Below are positions 24,301 through 34,232 of a stretch of DNA of 64,000 bases, piece by piece. Within the stretch, counting starts at the first letter, position 1. Each line of letters opens with the position of its first letter. The DNA comes from Datnioides undecimradiatus. Taxonomy: Eukaryota > Chordata > Actinopteri > Lobotiformes > Datnioididae. Under the pieces are notes generated by a model. That model did no database searches. It saw nothing but the letters and a program-made list of their open reading frames with translations, and was not told where the DNA came from. The DNA lies in contig WARS01002947.1 of NCBI GenBank assembly GCA_008933995.1, positions 889,884 to 953,883 on the forward strand, written 5' to 3'. The translations under genes and the position numbers were made by a program.

Positions 24301-24740
24301 CAGTTAAAAACCACTGATACAGAAAGCGGTCATTTGCCTTTAGAATTATGTTCCAAATGTGAATAGTGAGCTTCTGGATGAATATGAAGGCAGAGATTGG
24401 TTTCAGTAAGTCCACACGTTTAAGAAATACAGACAAACTGTGCTTCTTCAGGTCAGCTTTCTTAAATAAACAAAGTGCCTAAAATTATCACTCAACAAAC
24501 AATTTTTTTTTTCAGGTAGAGCGTTCAGAAACTACAATACAATAATTAAATAAAATTTCTTGGTACAACAGCAAAACAAAAGAGGGGGGAGGAGGAGCAA
24601 AGTGCGCATGCTCCACGCTGTGACAGGGGTTGCATTTATAAAGACAGAGACAGCCAGGTCACCTCTGTGATGAAACCATAGCAGTGCATACAGGAGACTA
24701 ACTGAACCTAAAGTTATGCTTTTACAATCAAGTTTTCAGG

Positions 24741-25860
24741 TGAGAATACTGTCAGGATGGGATAAATACAAAGGCAAATAACTGAGGTTTGAGCATGTTA
24801 CTATGTTTTTGAAATATACAGCACATGTGCATATTCAACAGTCAGCAGCAAAATACAAAGATTTAGAGAGAGTCATTTAGAGACAAAAGCTTTCAGCATC
24901 AGATTTACAGCTGAGAAAAATGGCAATTAGCATGACTATGATGGCTGTTGGAAAATGTATATGTGTATTGTACGTGTGTTCATTTAGTCAAGAAATTCAT
25001 GGTGTTTCAGTTACTCTTTTACAAAAGTATCCTCATTTAATCTTATGTGATTTCTCTGCTTAAGCTCTGTGAGTGTCTGTTCATCAAGGACTGCCTGTGT
25101 GTGCTTCTTCAACTCAGAATACTAAAGTGCACTCACTCAAATAGCTCTGATAGCGGAAGCAGTCATTTCCTGACAAAAACCGTTAGAATCAAGTTTCCAA
25201 CTGCGAACTGTGCATCTGGATAAATATGAAGACAAACTGAGTTTGTTTACAGTAAGTCATCACATTTATGAAATACACACTAAATGAACTTCTTCAACTC
25301 AAAACTGCAATACAAGGACATCTCAATGTGACAGCAGTCATTTCCTAACAAAAGCTGTAAGATTCAAGTTTCCAACTCAGAATAGTGTGTATGTAAAAAA
25401 TATAAAGACAAACAGGGTTTCTTCCAGTAAATTGTCAGATTTAGGAGTAAATGTGCTTCTTCAACTCAGAATAGTAAAGTGCACTTGTGCAAATAGCAAT
25501 GATAGTGAAAGCAGTCATTTTCTGACAACAGCTGTTACAATCATGTTTCCAACTTAGAATAGTATCTTAAATATGCTGACAAAAAAGGTTTGTTTTTTAG
25601 ATTTATATTTTAGACTTAGGATATGCACACTAAATATGCTTCTTCAACTCAGAACAGTAAAATACAGTAAGTGAAGTTTCCAGCTCACAATAGTGTGTAT
25701 CTGCAGTGTATCAATATGAAGATAATCAATTGTATCGGACAGTTTTAAGATTTAGGAAATCCACACTAAATTTGCATCTTCAACTCTAAACTCTAAAAAC
25801 AGGTACATTCAAATTCATTCATTCAAACTCATAGTTCAAGCTATCATTTACTAACCAATG
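24741..25860 (-). repeat. Strongly diverged satellite, inverted orientation
   Basis: Monomer words ('cagtcatttcctaacaaaag', 'caagtttccaactcagaata') are visible every ~150-200 bp, with many substitutions and a consistent 'cttcttcaactcagaa' variant. No coding region found. Confidence 0.75.
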
Positions 25861-25939
25861 CCTTTAGAATCAAATTTCCATCTGAGAATAGTTATCCTTT
25901 CACACAAAAATGAAATCCATTGTATAAAAATTGCATTAC

Positions 25940-26075
25940 CTTGTCGAGGTTGTTGGCTCCCCCTTTGATCTGGTTGTAGTCCAGTATGATTTGGTTCTTC
26001 TTGTCTTCCCAATATCCTGATGAAGAGTGCTCTTATGAGCACATTTCTTCTCCATTGTTTTGTTCAGTTGGACAC
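25940..26075 (-). pseudogene. piggyBac-like transposase exon, best-preserved copy
   Basis: In one minus-strand frame the sequence reads WEDKKNQIILDYNQIKGG followed by ANNLDKV, which is close to the piggyBac/PGBD motif in which a KGGVD-type segment carries a catalytic aspartate. Here the position is Ala-Asn instead of Val-Asp, so the catalytic residue appears lost. The exon ends 'gacaag|gtaatg', a good donor. Upstream residues (KSTLHQD-like in another frame) match the piggyBac 'STLHxD' region. This copy is the main support for the family assignment of all six fragments. Confidence 0.6.
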
Positions 26076-26088
26076 AATAGCATGTGTC

Positions 26089-26460
26089 TCACTGAACAAA
26101 AACTGTAAAATGTCCTCTTTTCAATAGCACTGACAGAGAAAGCTGACAGTACTGTCTCTCTGCTCCCAACATGCGTTGCTTTTCAGGCTTGGCAAGCAGA
26201 GCAAAATATCCATCTTTTGAGTACAAACCACCTTCAAACCCAGCAAATTCGTTTTCATCAATCAAATCTTGCTTAACAGTAGAACAATAATCCTCGTCAT
26301 TTTCAGTTTTCTTCTCCCTGCATGACCCTTCTTCCTCTTCTGCAGGTCTGCTGGTCTCTCTCATCCTCCACAGGGTTTCAAATGAGGAACTTCTAGTGCA
26401 TTGGAGCGTCCCCTCAATGTTCAGTGTCAGACTGAAATGTGACAGGCTCCATGAAAGATC
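26089..26460 (-). pseudogene. Acidic ORF linked to the piggyBac-like exon
   Basis: An open frame of 91 codons (26,089-26,364) begins RETSRPAEEEEGSCREKKTE and continues with NDEDYCSTVKQDLIDENEFA. The sequence upstream to ~26,460 matches the 'SLRLNNEEKLHC' stretch of the other copies. It has no recognisable fold. Acidic N-terminal extensions are common in piggyBac-derived proteins, and its position upstream of the motif-bearing exon on the same strand fits that. The last ~30 residues are satellite-derived. Confidence 0.4.
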
Positions 26461-26649
26461 AAAGATTGTTTTTTTGTTGTTCTCTTGTGACGATGTATGC
26501 GAAGGAACAGCAAAGCATGAAGTTTTAGCTTCTTTAGCTTTGAAAGTGAATGTGTTGTGTGAGAGAGTGAGTGAGAGAAACCATTTTCAGGTGGAAGTGA
26601 AGAATAAGTGTCAGACAGGTGTAATGTGAGGGTGAGGTGAACGTGTCTG

Positions 26650-28301
26650 TTAAACAGCTGTGTAAGCAGATATACTGTGTATTTTCATACTGAAGACTTA
26701 CTGAGAGCTAACTAATTTTCCCTTCAAGAACATCAAAATGCACAGTATTCTGAGTTGGAAACGTCATTCTAACTGCTTATGTTAGGAAATGACAGCATTC
26801 GCGACAAGTCCTTTTTTAGTGAGTACGTTTTGATGTTAAGAGCTGTGGAAGCACAAATACTGTGTATTTTCAAAATGTGAAGACTTAGGGACTGCAAACT
26901 CATTTTCCTTTCAAGAACATCAAAATGCACAGTATTCTGAGTTGGAAACTTCATTCTCACGGCTTTTATTAGGAAATGACAGCAGTCGCGACAGGGCCTA
27001 TTTTAATGGGTGAGTTTTATTGTTGTGAGCTATGTAAGCAGATATACTGTGTATTTTCATACTGAAGACTTACTGAGAGCTAACTAATTTTCCCTTCAAG
27101 AACATCAAAATGCACAGTATTCTGAGCTGGAATCTTCATTCTAACTGCTTTTGTTAGGAAATGACAGCAGTTGCGACACTTCGAATTTTAATGGGTGAGT
27201 TTTATTGTTTTGAGCTATGTAAGCAGATATACTGTGTATTTTCATACTGAAGACTTACTGAGAGCTAACTAATATTCCCTTCAAGAACATCAAAATGCAC
27301 AGTATTCTGAGTTGGAAACTTCATTCTAACTGCTATTGTTAGGACATGACAGAATTTGCGACAGGGCCTCTTTTAATGGGTGAGTTTTATTGTTGTGAGC
27401 TAAGTAAGCAGATATACTGTGTATTTTCATACTGAAGACTTACTGAGAGCTAACTAATTTTCCCTTCAAGAACATCAAAATGCACAGTATTCTGAGTTGG
27501 AAACTTCATTCTCACAGCTTTAATTAGGAAATGACAGCATTTGCGACAAGTTCTATTTTAGTGGGTGAGTGCGTTTTGATGTTAGGAGCTGTGGAAGCAG
27601 ATATACTGTGCATTTTCAAAATGTGAAGACCTAGGGACTGCAAACTCATTTTCCTTTCAAGAACATCAAAATGCACAGTATTCTGTGTTGGAAACTTCAT
27701 TCTCACAGCTTTTATTAGGGAATGACAGCATTCTAGACAAGTCCTTTTTTAGTGACTGTGTTTTGCTGTTAAGAGCTGTGGAAGCACAAATACTGTGCAT
27801 TTTCAAAATATGAAGACTTAGGGACTGCAAACTCATTTTCCCTTCAAGAACATCAAAATGCACAGTATTCTGAGTTGGAAACTTCATTCTGAAGTCTCCA
27901 TTTTTGTTAGGAATTGACAGCCATTTTAGTGAGTGAGTTTTACTGTTGTGTGCCGTAGAAGACGATATACTGTGTATTTTCAAAGTATGAAGACTTACTG
28001 AAAGCAAACTAATTTTTCCTTCAAGAACATCAAAATGCACAATATTGTGAGTTGGAAACTTGATTCTAACAGCTTTTGTTAAGAAATGACAGCTTTTGCC
28101 ACAGGGGCTATTTGAGGAAGTGTGTTTTACTGTTGTGAGCTGTGGAAGCAGATATAATTTGTATTTTCATAAAATGAAAACTTACAGCAAACTCATTTCC
28201 TTTCAACAACATCAAAATGTACAGTATTCTGAGTTGGAAACTTGATTCTAACTGGTTTTGTTAGGAAATGACTGCATTCACTATCACTGCTATTGGAGTG
28301 A
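26650..28301 (+). repeat. Satellite block I, regular ~185-bp array
   Basis: Nine monomers. Spacing of the 'catcaaaatg' word is 187, 185, 185, 185, 191, 187, 177 and 182 bp. Units are more uniform here than elsewhere, suggesting recent homogenisation. The array stops at 28,301, exactly where the LTR begins. Long minus-strand open frames (up to 124 codons) are by-products of the repeat. Confidence 0.92.
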
Positions 28302-28704
28302 TGTTATGTGCCTATAGGGTTGCTGCTCTTTCTCTTCCTCTCTTGAGCAGGTACCAGCCTACCTCACCAGAGGAGATTGCACACCTGAGCTCACACCTGA
28401 GCTGGTGCAGAGGGGCAGCCATATAAACTGGTGTGAAGCTGGGCTTGCTCTCTCTCTGTGACCAGATGGCAGCACGTGGCTGTGTGTGTGCAACATCTCC
28501 TGGAGACAATTCGTTTTTTCTTTCCCTTTTGAGAGACCGTTGTGTTCTTGTGTTTGGTTAGCTTATCTTTTCAGTTCAGCTTGTTTTTTGTAAATAAAAC
28601 AGATTTTTGGTTTGCTCGGTCAACCTGCTTCCTCCTCTTTCTCCTTTTTTGATCCCACCAAAATTAATGTGTCTCACACCCCTAGACCAAAGTGGGTCGT
28701 AACA
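28302..28704 (+). mobile_element. 5' LTR of a Ty3/gypsy-type retrotransposon
   Basis: It starts TGTTATG and ends CGTAACA (inverted TGTTA/TAACA ends). A 'catataaact' TATA-like word lies at ~28,419 and an 'aataaaac' polyadenylation signal at ~28,595. A primer-binding site follows after four bases. No matching 3' LTR exists in the window, so the element is truncated and its target duplication cannot be checked. The left edge abuts satellite DNA, so it was probably inserted into the array. Confidence 0.75.
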
Positions 28705-28708
28705 TATT

Positions 28709-28726
28709 TGGGGGCTCGTCCGGGAT
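28709..28726 (+). other. Primer-binding site, tRNA-Pro type
   Basis: TGGGGGCTCGTCCGGGAT, an 18-bp match to the 3' end of tRNA-Pro and the same site used by murine leukaemia-type retroviruses. It starts four bases after the LTR end, where minus-strand DNA synthesis would be primed. Confidence 0.9.
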
Positions 28727-29218
28727 CTAATCAACGAAAGGAGGAGGTGGCAGGAACTAAATACCTCGCAGAGTTTACTTGGTGGCTACTGCAGTGGGTA
28801 TGTGGATGCAATTGTTTGCCTGAAGTATTCACCACTGTTTCCTCAGTCAGGGGAGTGTCCAGCTGAGTCTTCATTGACTTCTCCATCGGGCACTCATTTA
28901 TTATTTTGCCTTTTTTATTTTAGGAGTAATCCTGGGCGGAGACCAGATCTCCAATGGGGGCTGGCGTTTCAGAGCTTTCAGCTGCTGATGTGCGCCTGTA
29001 AGTCCCCTTGAGCCCGGCACGCTCCAGAAGCTACACAGGGGAGTTCTGTTTAGGCAGGTACTGGGGAAACTGGCATGTTAAGGTTAATTGTGGTGTTTTT
29101 GGCATCCCATTAAGTGTTGTTGCAGTAGTCACGGTTTAAAAAGATCGTATGGCTAAATGAGTTGTAGATTGACGTCAGCTGTCAGGTGAGCAGCATAGGT
29201 GGTGTGTGGCTGAACTGA
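28727..29218 (+). other. Leader between primer site and gag
   Basis: About 490 bp of untranslated leader of the gypsy element. No sizeable gag-like frame is visible. Confidence 0.5.
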
Positions 29219-30385
29219 TTGTCTATTGGGAGTGGGATTGTCCACAAACCCATTCTTACACAGCTTGATAAATGTAAGAAAGTTCAGTTATGGTCAATTG
29301 CTGAGCATTATGGGGTGTCTCTCCCCAGTGCATTGGTGAAAGCAGAGTTAAAAGCCATTTTGCTGCATTTGATTAGCAGGGGGTTCTCAGCTTACCAGCA
29401 TCTGTAGAACCTGGCTTGTTGGCTGAGGCTGTAGCTGAACCACCACCTGGTGATGTTCCCTCTGACTCTGTAGGGACGTGTGCGTTGGTTCCACGGCTTT
29501 TGACACCCGCACCAGTTCATACTGATGATCGAAAAACCAAGCCAACCATGTTACCGCCATTCATTCCATTGTCAACTAAGTCATCTGCTGGTTCCCGTAT
29601 TGATGTGCAATTAAAAATGTGTCTGGCTTGCCTCCAACTTGAAGAGGAGCGTGAAAGAGTTTCAGCTCCGGCATGAGTTGGAGCTAAGAAAAATAGAGGC
29701 AGACGCTGCAATAAAAATGTGGCAGGTTGAAATCCATGCAAAAACTCTCAATGACACAGTTAGCGGGCAGATATCATCCAGTTCTGGAACTAGTTTTGAT
29801 GTGGGCAAAAATGTTTCGATTGTCCCTGTTTTCCGTGAGTCTGAAGTTGAATCCTATTTCAGGGCCTTTGAATTCATCGCAGCAGCTTTACAGTGGCCTA
29901 GAGAAGTATGGGCCATTTTGCTACAATGCAAACTCTCAGGCAAAGCTCAAGAGGCTTGTGCTGCCCTTTGGAGGACAGCCTAATTTATGAAAAAGTTAAA
30001 GGTGCGATTCTACAAGTGTATGAACTAGTGCCAGAGGCCTACAGGCAGCATTTTCGCAGTCTAAAGAGTGATCCACATCAGACCTATGCTGACTTGCTAG
30101 GGAAAAGGGCCCTCTGTTTGACCGTTGGTGCTCGGCCTATAAAGTTGATGACCTTCCCACTTTTACAGCTAATCAGCTTTGCGTTCTTAATGGTGGTAGT
30201 TGGGTTGATGCAAACAAAACATCTGAAATCACAGAGAGAGACACTTAATAAATTCCTGCGCTCACAAGAAACAACCAAATCTATCAAGCTGTGGAAGACT
30301 AATTTTTTCCCTAATAATTTTCCCAAATATGCAAAACAGAAAAAGAAAAAATGCTTTCATTGTAATCATGCAATCCAGACAAGCT
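29219..30385 (+). pseudogene. gag: Gag of a Ty3/gypsy (Gmr1/SCAN-like) element, frame-disrupted
   Basis: Gag forms the intracellular particle of the retrotransposon. Three consecutive frames cover it. 29,219-29,407 is an N-terminal helical part (LDKCKKVQLWSIAEHYGVSL). 29,416-29,676 is a Pro-rich linker ending in charged residues. 29,639-30,100 is a capsid part containing ESYFRAFEFIAAALQWPREV, continuing as YEKVKGAILQVYELVPEAYR. The last part resembles the SCAN domain, which derives from the capsid of Gmr1-like gypsy elements. Frame slips occur near 29,640, 29,950 and 30,105. A CFHC start of a zinc knuckle near 30,350 is cut off. No protease or pol follows. Confidence 0.7.
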
Positions 30386-30567
30386 GAATGAGAAAGTGGC
30401 TTTGCCCCATGTAATACAAAGGAAATATAGGCAGTTATTGATCAGCAGTGATTTAGTTGTATCAATAACATCAAGCAGAAGGTCCCTTGATTGGAAATTT
30501 CCCAACCAGCCCCATCTTTTAAAGACAATAGTAACAAACAAAACAAACCATAACATTTTATTCATAC

Positions 30568-30730
30568 CTTTGGATGAATTCCAGTGTGCCAGCTGCTTGC
30601 TCCTGGTACACCAGATGAAGTTGGAATAGATTGAAAAAAAAAACGCTGCCACTCCAGCCACAAAGTTGGCATGTGAAGACGCAACCACATGACCCTCGAT
30701 GATCAGCATCCAATGGGTTGCTGTGAGAAC
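30568..30730 (-). pseudogene. Exon of an uncharacterised multicopy fish protein family
   Basis: The segment is framed by 'tttag|gttctcac' (acceptor) and 'ccaaag|gtatga' (donor). One frame reads MLIIEGHVVASSHANFVAGV; after a ten-T run the other frame reads LVYQEQAAGTLEFIQR. I associate EGxVV...YxxxAAxTLEFIQR with predicted, unnamed fish proteins found in many copies, but I am recalling this and cannot search. The frame change at the homopolymer means either pseudogenisation or a sequencing error. Function unknown. Confidence 0.45.
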
Positions 30731-30884
30731 CTAAACAAAGATAAACATGGTTTATCATATTACATTATTCTGTTCTGCTGTTTTTTACATGCATGTTGCC
30801 TTCCACACAAACTTATTCACATTAAACTAGTATGTGTCATTCACATAGACTCAGGCTATGTAACAGACAAAAAGAAACACTCAC

Positions 30885-30948
30885 ATATTGGTCCCAGAAA
30901 GCCAAGAAGCGTCAGTGTTCTTTTGATGTTAGCTGCTGTTGATAACAC
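30885..30948 (-). pseudogene. Second exon-like segment of the same family
   Basis: A 64-bp segment with acceptor 'ctttaag|gtgttatc' and donor 'aatat|gtgagtg', translating LSTAANIKRTLTLLGFLGP. It is open in the frame shown, upstream (in transcription) of the 30,568-30,730 exon, with a 154-bp intron between. Amphipathic and helix-like, with no recognised domain. Confidence 0.35.
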
Positions 30949-31076
30949 CTTAAAGACAATGAAAAAATAAACTGAAAACTAATTACCATTACCCTCACAT
31001 CAATGGCTGAAGGTAACGTGATCAATTAATATAATTTTAAAAAGCTCCAAGACACAGTATAATTTCATACTTACAC

Positions 31077-31185
31077 CTGCCTGCAGATGAGCCCCTTGGG
31101 ATTCTGTCTGAAGTGTGCCATAAGTGTTGCTTTTGCAGTAACGAGTATATTTGTCATAAACTCCAAACTTAATCCTTTCGCTCAC
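31077..31185 (-). pseudogene. Third exon-like segment
   Basis: It translates IKFGVYDKYTRYCKSNTYGT and continues to LQTESQGAHLQ. Acceptor-like 'ctacag|gtgagc' stands at one end and donor-like 'caggcag|gtgtaagt' at the other. With the two downstream segments it may form the remnant of a spliced gene on the minus strand. The first and last exons are not identifiable. Confidence 0.3.
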
Positions 31186-31190
31186 CTGTA

Positions 31191-31873
31191 GTCACTCTGA
31201 CTGGTATCCTGCCGGCCTGTATGTGTGAATATGAGTGTGAGACATACTCGTGGTGTGTTGTGTATGCGCTTGGTGCTCTGTCCCATTACTCACCTATAGG
31301 TCTCTCGACCACTTCTATTTGGCTTTTTCCTCATTGAGCCGGAGAAACATACCAACTTTGAATCGAGTTTTTACAAACACTAACCAACAAGTTCCTGCAT
31401 ATAAGCCTTTGATTAAAGGTTGTAATGTAAATGTAAAGCATTCCAAGCTAACACTTCCTTTAATCCCCAACACTGTACGTGAACTTCTATATGTAATTTT
31501 GGGGGTTTGCAATAATCTGCCCTGTCCTCTTTAGAAACATTGCCTAACACATACCACAATTGCCTCTGTCCTGGAGGTTACGGGGCTAAAGCTTGTACCT
31601 GTCTTTAGCAAGCTTAAATTTGCTATAACGGTGCAGACTGAGTCCTGTATCTGTCCAAAACATGACTAAGCCAAAATAATGTAAAATTTACTCACATAAA
31701 TAAAGCAACATTGTTCTTACTAAAAAGACGATCTTTCTAGCCTTTTTACTTTGCGTGAATGTATATTTTTACCTTTGGTAAAAGCAATATTTTGATGGAC
31801 ATTAATTCAAACTGTAAGGTTTCAACCAAATCATGACCATAATTTGACAAAAACAAATTTCGATGAAACAAAT
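31191..31873. other. Unassigned sequence
   Basis: About 680 bp between the exon-like segments and the ERV-B LTR. I see no recognisable gene or repeat. Short open frames show no family features. Confidence 0.5.
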
Positions 31874-32338
31874 TGTTGGAAGAATTATGTTCTTTAATCT
31901 TTGGAAGAATCATATGTTCATAAGCTCAGTTGATGAATCATATGTTCTCGAATTATTGGAAGAATCATATGTTCCTCCCTCTCAAACTCTCATCTCAGGA
32001 ACGACAGACTCACGGCAGCTGGGTTTTTCTTATTTTACTTGCACAAGGAGTCCATGCAGACAAAGTTACAATCGCACACAGTGTCCAACATGAACTGAGA
32101 AATCTGTGCTTCACAGAGTCTTTTTGTAACAACCTTCGCAGCAAGCACAGGTGCTGCTTCCCGTCTCTCATAAGATAAGCATATCTACAGTTTGTGCATG
32201 TGTGGGGGTACTCATAGTGGAAGAATTCCAGTAGACAATTAAGCAGTTCTCAAAGAATAAGTTGTGCCACAGACTTACAAAGCAGCTCATACAGCAAGGT
32301 CATGTGAAAATATACAAAAAGTCTTTATTTTTCCAACA
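31874..32338 (-). mobile_element. 3' LTR of ERV-B (putative)
   Basis: Bounded by TGTTGGAA and TTCCAACA. It is immediately preceded on the minus strand by a purine-rich tract (aggaggggaa), as expected for a 3' LTR. An 'aataaag' word lies near one end. The low-coordinate end has four copies of a 'gaatcatatgttc'-like word. The 5' LTR is missing from the window, so the boundaries rest on the terminal inverted repeats and the tract only. Confidence 0.55.
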
Positions 32339-32349
32339 TTCCCCTCCTG
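32339..32349 (-). other. Polypurine tract of ERV-B
   Basis: Minus-strand aggaggggaa directly upstream of the TGTTGG LTR start. This is the plus-strand DNA primer site in retroviral replication. Confidence 0.6.
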
Positions 32350-32687
32350 TTTATGATTCTTTTTGTCTCTTTCGGATGGATGCCTTCACATGTGACGGAA
32401 AACCCCAGGGCAGATATTCTTCACATTTTCTGGGGAAAGCACCCACATCGTCCCGCTGCCTCGATGATGGCTCATGAAATGAAGAGCATGTCGGCATCCA
32501 CATCCACAAAGGGTTTTATCTCGGAGAATACAAAAACACGATGGTTAATATATCTTAAAGAAAGAAATAATATCATTATAAACATGCACTGTACATCCCC
32601 AAACTTTCTACTAGTTTATCGTCTCATTACTCTTCACGAGGATTTTCATAATGAGAGTCATAATAGGTTCACTCATGCATGTATTGT

Positions 32688-33543
32688 TTATGCCATAGTT
32701 TTGTCTTGTTGAAAAACTGGATCTTCCTCCTCGTTGTAATCATTAGGATTTTGAGATAGCAATGCATATTGGGAAACTGCTGATCCAATGGCTCTATTGA
32801 TCATCCCCCAGAGACATGGCAAGATGCAAGATGTAAACAAGCAAAAAAGGATAAGTATTATAATCAGTGGTGTAGCTATTTTAAGTAACAGGTGGTACCA
32901 TGGGCCTGAGGTAAACCAGCTCCACATATCCCATCCTTCGTCTGTTGAATCTCTTAGCTTTATTGTTGTCAACAGGCCCTCTAAGTGTTGGTGTACAGAG
33001 GTGAGATTCTGGGATGCATCTGGAATCCAGGTGCAGAAATGCTCACCAATCACTTGACAAGTTCCTCCTTTTTCAGCCAATAGGAGATCGAGGGCCATGC
33101 GATTCTGCAAAATCATCAATCACATTACCTGCATTTCCTTACTCAGGGAACTAAATCCCACATCCACCAATGCAGTAAGATTCTCCAAATCTACCGCCAT
33201 TGCGTTTAGTTCACGGAACAACATAATTCCACCAACATTTGGTAACAGTCCTCCTGCAATCCTTTGCCCGGTACCTATGCATTGTGGTCAGCTAGTGTCC
33301 CTTATTCCCTGTAGACGGTGTGGTTGGTCAGTCAGTTCGTTGAAGATTTTGACATTGGGGATCAAATAAGCCAATTGGCTTGCCAGTTTTGTCCTAAGGT
33401 ATCACATGCTGAAGGAATAGTAATGTTACAATTTGGATAACATCCCAGGTTTTTTCCCCGTCACATTACAGAGTCTTTCCACACATAGGGATGCAACAGC
33501 TTGCCATTCACCCTTATGTGCTGTCATTAGGCCGTTTATAATC
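32688..33543 (-). pseudogene. env: ERV-B env, 3' part (end of SU and TM subunit)
   Basis: Retroviral envelope remnant. In 32,688-33,119 an open frame contains, in order: an immunosuppressive-domain-like segment (LQNRMALDLLLAEKGG); a Cys motif; a WSW-containing linker; a ~25-residue membrane anchor (ATPLIIILILFCLF); and an acidic cytoplasmic tail. Upstream, in broken frames, lie a Gly/Leu-rich fusion-peptide-like segment and a heptad-like stretch. The usual CX6CC motif reads CX6FC here: the first of the paired cysteines that would link SU is Phe. Stops in the SU part make the gene defective. The 5' part lies beyond the ERV-A insertion at 43,027. Confidence 0.8.
33540..33543. other. Target-site duplication AATC, left copy
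   Basis: AATC directly before the ERV-A LTR (TGTCGAG). It is repeated at 43,023-43,026 directly after the other LTR (CCCAACA). Confidence 0.85.
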
Positions 33544-34031
33544 TGTCGAGTTCTCCACCCTGAACTCGCGTGTTCGTTTGATGAAGGATGCAGGAGTCTC
33601 TTCAAAGTTAAATCCCCAAGTATTTTATTTGTCTTCTAACAGCAAAGAGTGCATAAGAAAAAGAGATTGTTTATAGAGCTCCGGACCAGACTACGTTTCC
33701 CTGACAGACATACAGTCACAGCATCAGTTCACGAAGTCTGACGATCTATCTTTCCCTGGTCCGTGTTTGATTACTGTTACACATAGGAGGGAATGTGCGT
33801 GTAATCGTTTCTCATTGGCTGCATGGCTGGATACTCCTTCTTGCCGGTGTTCTTGACGCCTGCGGTACATTACCTCATCATTCTGATGTCTCTGTCGACA
33901 TTCTTTTCCCATGCAATTTGCTACTCTAAGCATCTAAGTAGTGTGGCTCTCATATCTGCTGTGATTAAGAACTCCAAGCGTTTGCACATCAACTTCTCTG
34001 CACATAAGCAAGGTAGCAATGTATCCCAACA
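33544..34031 (-). mobile_element. 3' LTR of ERV-A
   Basis: On the minus strand it starts TGTTGGGATAC and ends GAACTCGACA. It keeps TATAAA (33,670-33,675) and AATAAA (33,624-33,629). Relative to the 5' LTR it lacks ~145 bp after about 33,850, at a short 'gttcttgac'-type direct repeat. By eye about 18 substitutions separate the shared ~488 bp. Confidence 0.9.
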
Positions 34032-34032
34032 A

Positions 34033-34042
34033 TCCCCTTTTT
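34033..34042 (-). other. Polypurine tract of ERV-A
   Basis: Minus-strand aaaaagggga next to the 3' LTR start. It primes second-strand synthesis in retroviruses. Confidence 0.8.
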
Positions 34043-34079
34043 GATCTCAGACATTTCTGAGATCAATCAATTACCAACG

Positions 34080-34232
34080 TCACACTGTATCCTGAACCAC
34101 TATTGCCAAGTCATCCTCATCGTCAACTTCCGCTTTTCCCTCTGCTGTCTCCCATAGCAATAGAGGCAAACCCGCTGCCAAGGAAATGAGACAAAATCCC
34201 AGCACATATCTCCCCTTCTTTCGCTCCCACAT
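34080..34232 (-). pseudogene. env: ERV-A env leader; rest of env deleted
   Basis: A 50-codon frame with a basic start (MWERKKGRYV), a hydrophobic core (LGFCLISLAAGLPLLL) and an acidic end, then a stop. It looks like the N-terminal signal/leader of a retroviral Env. Only ~40 bp separate its stop from the polypurine tract, so SU and TM are missing and the element could not have made a functional envelope. An unrelated secreted micropeptide cannot be excluded. Confidence 0.55.

Larger units (their letters stand above)
21650..24740 (-). repeat. Right arm of large imperfect inverted repeat
   Basis: Reverse-complement counterpart of the 3,225-8,452 arm, with the same order of landmarks read on the minus strand: 'tatgcactgctatgg' word, piggyBac-like exon, CA region, acidic segment, ggtcactag block, satellite. 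It lacks the left-arm duplication and the ~300-bp insert. Confidence 0.8.
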
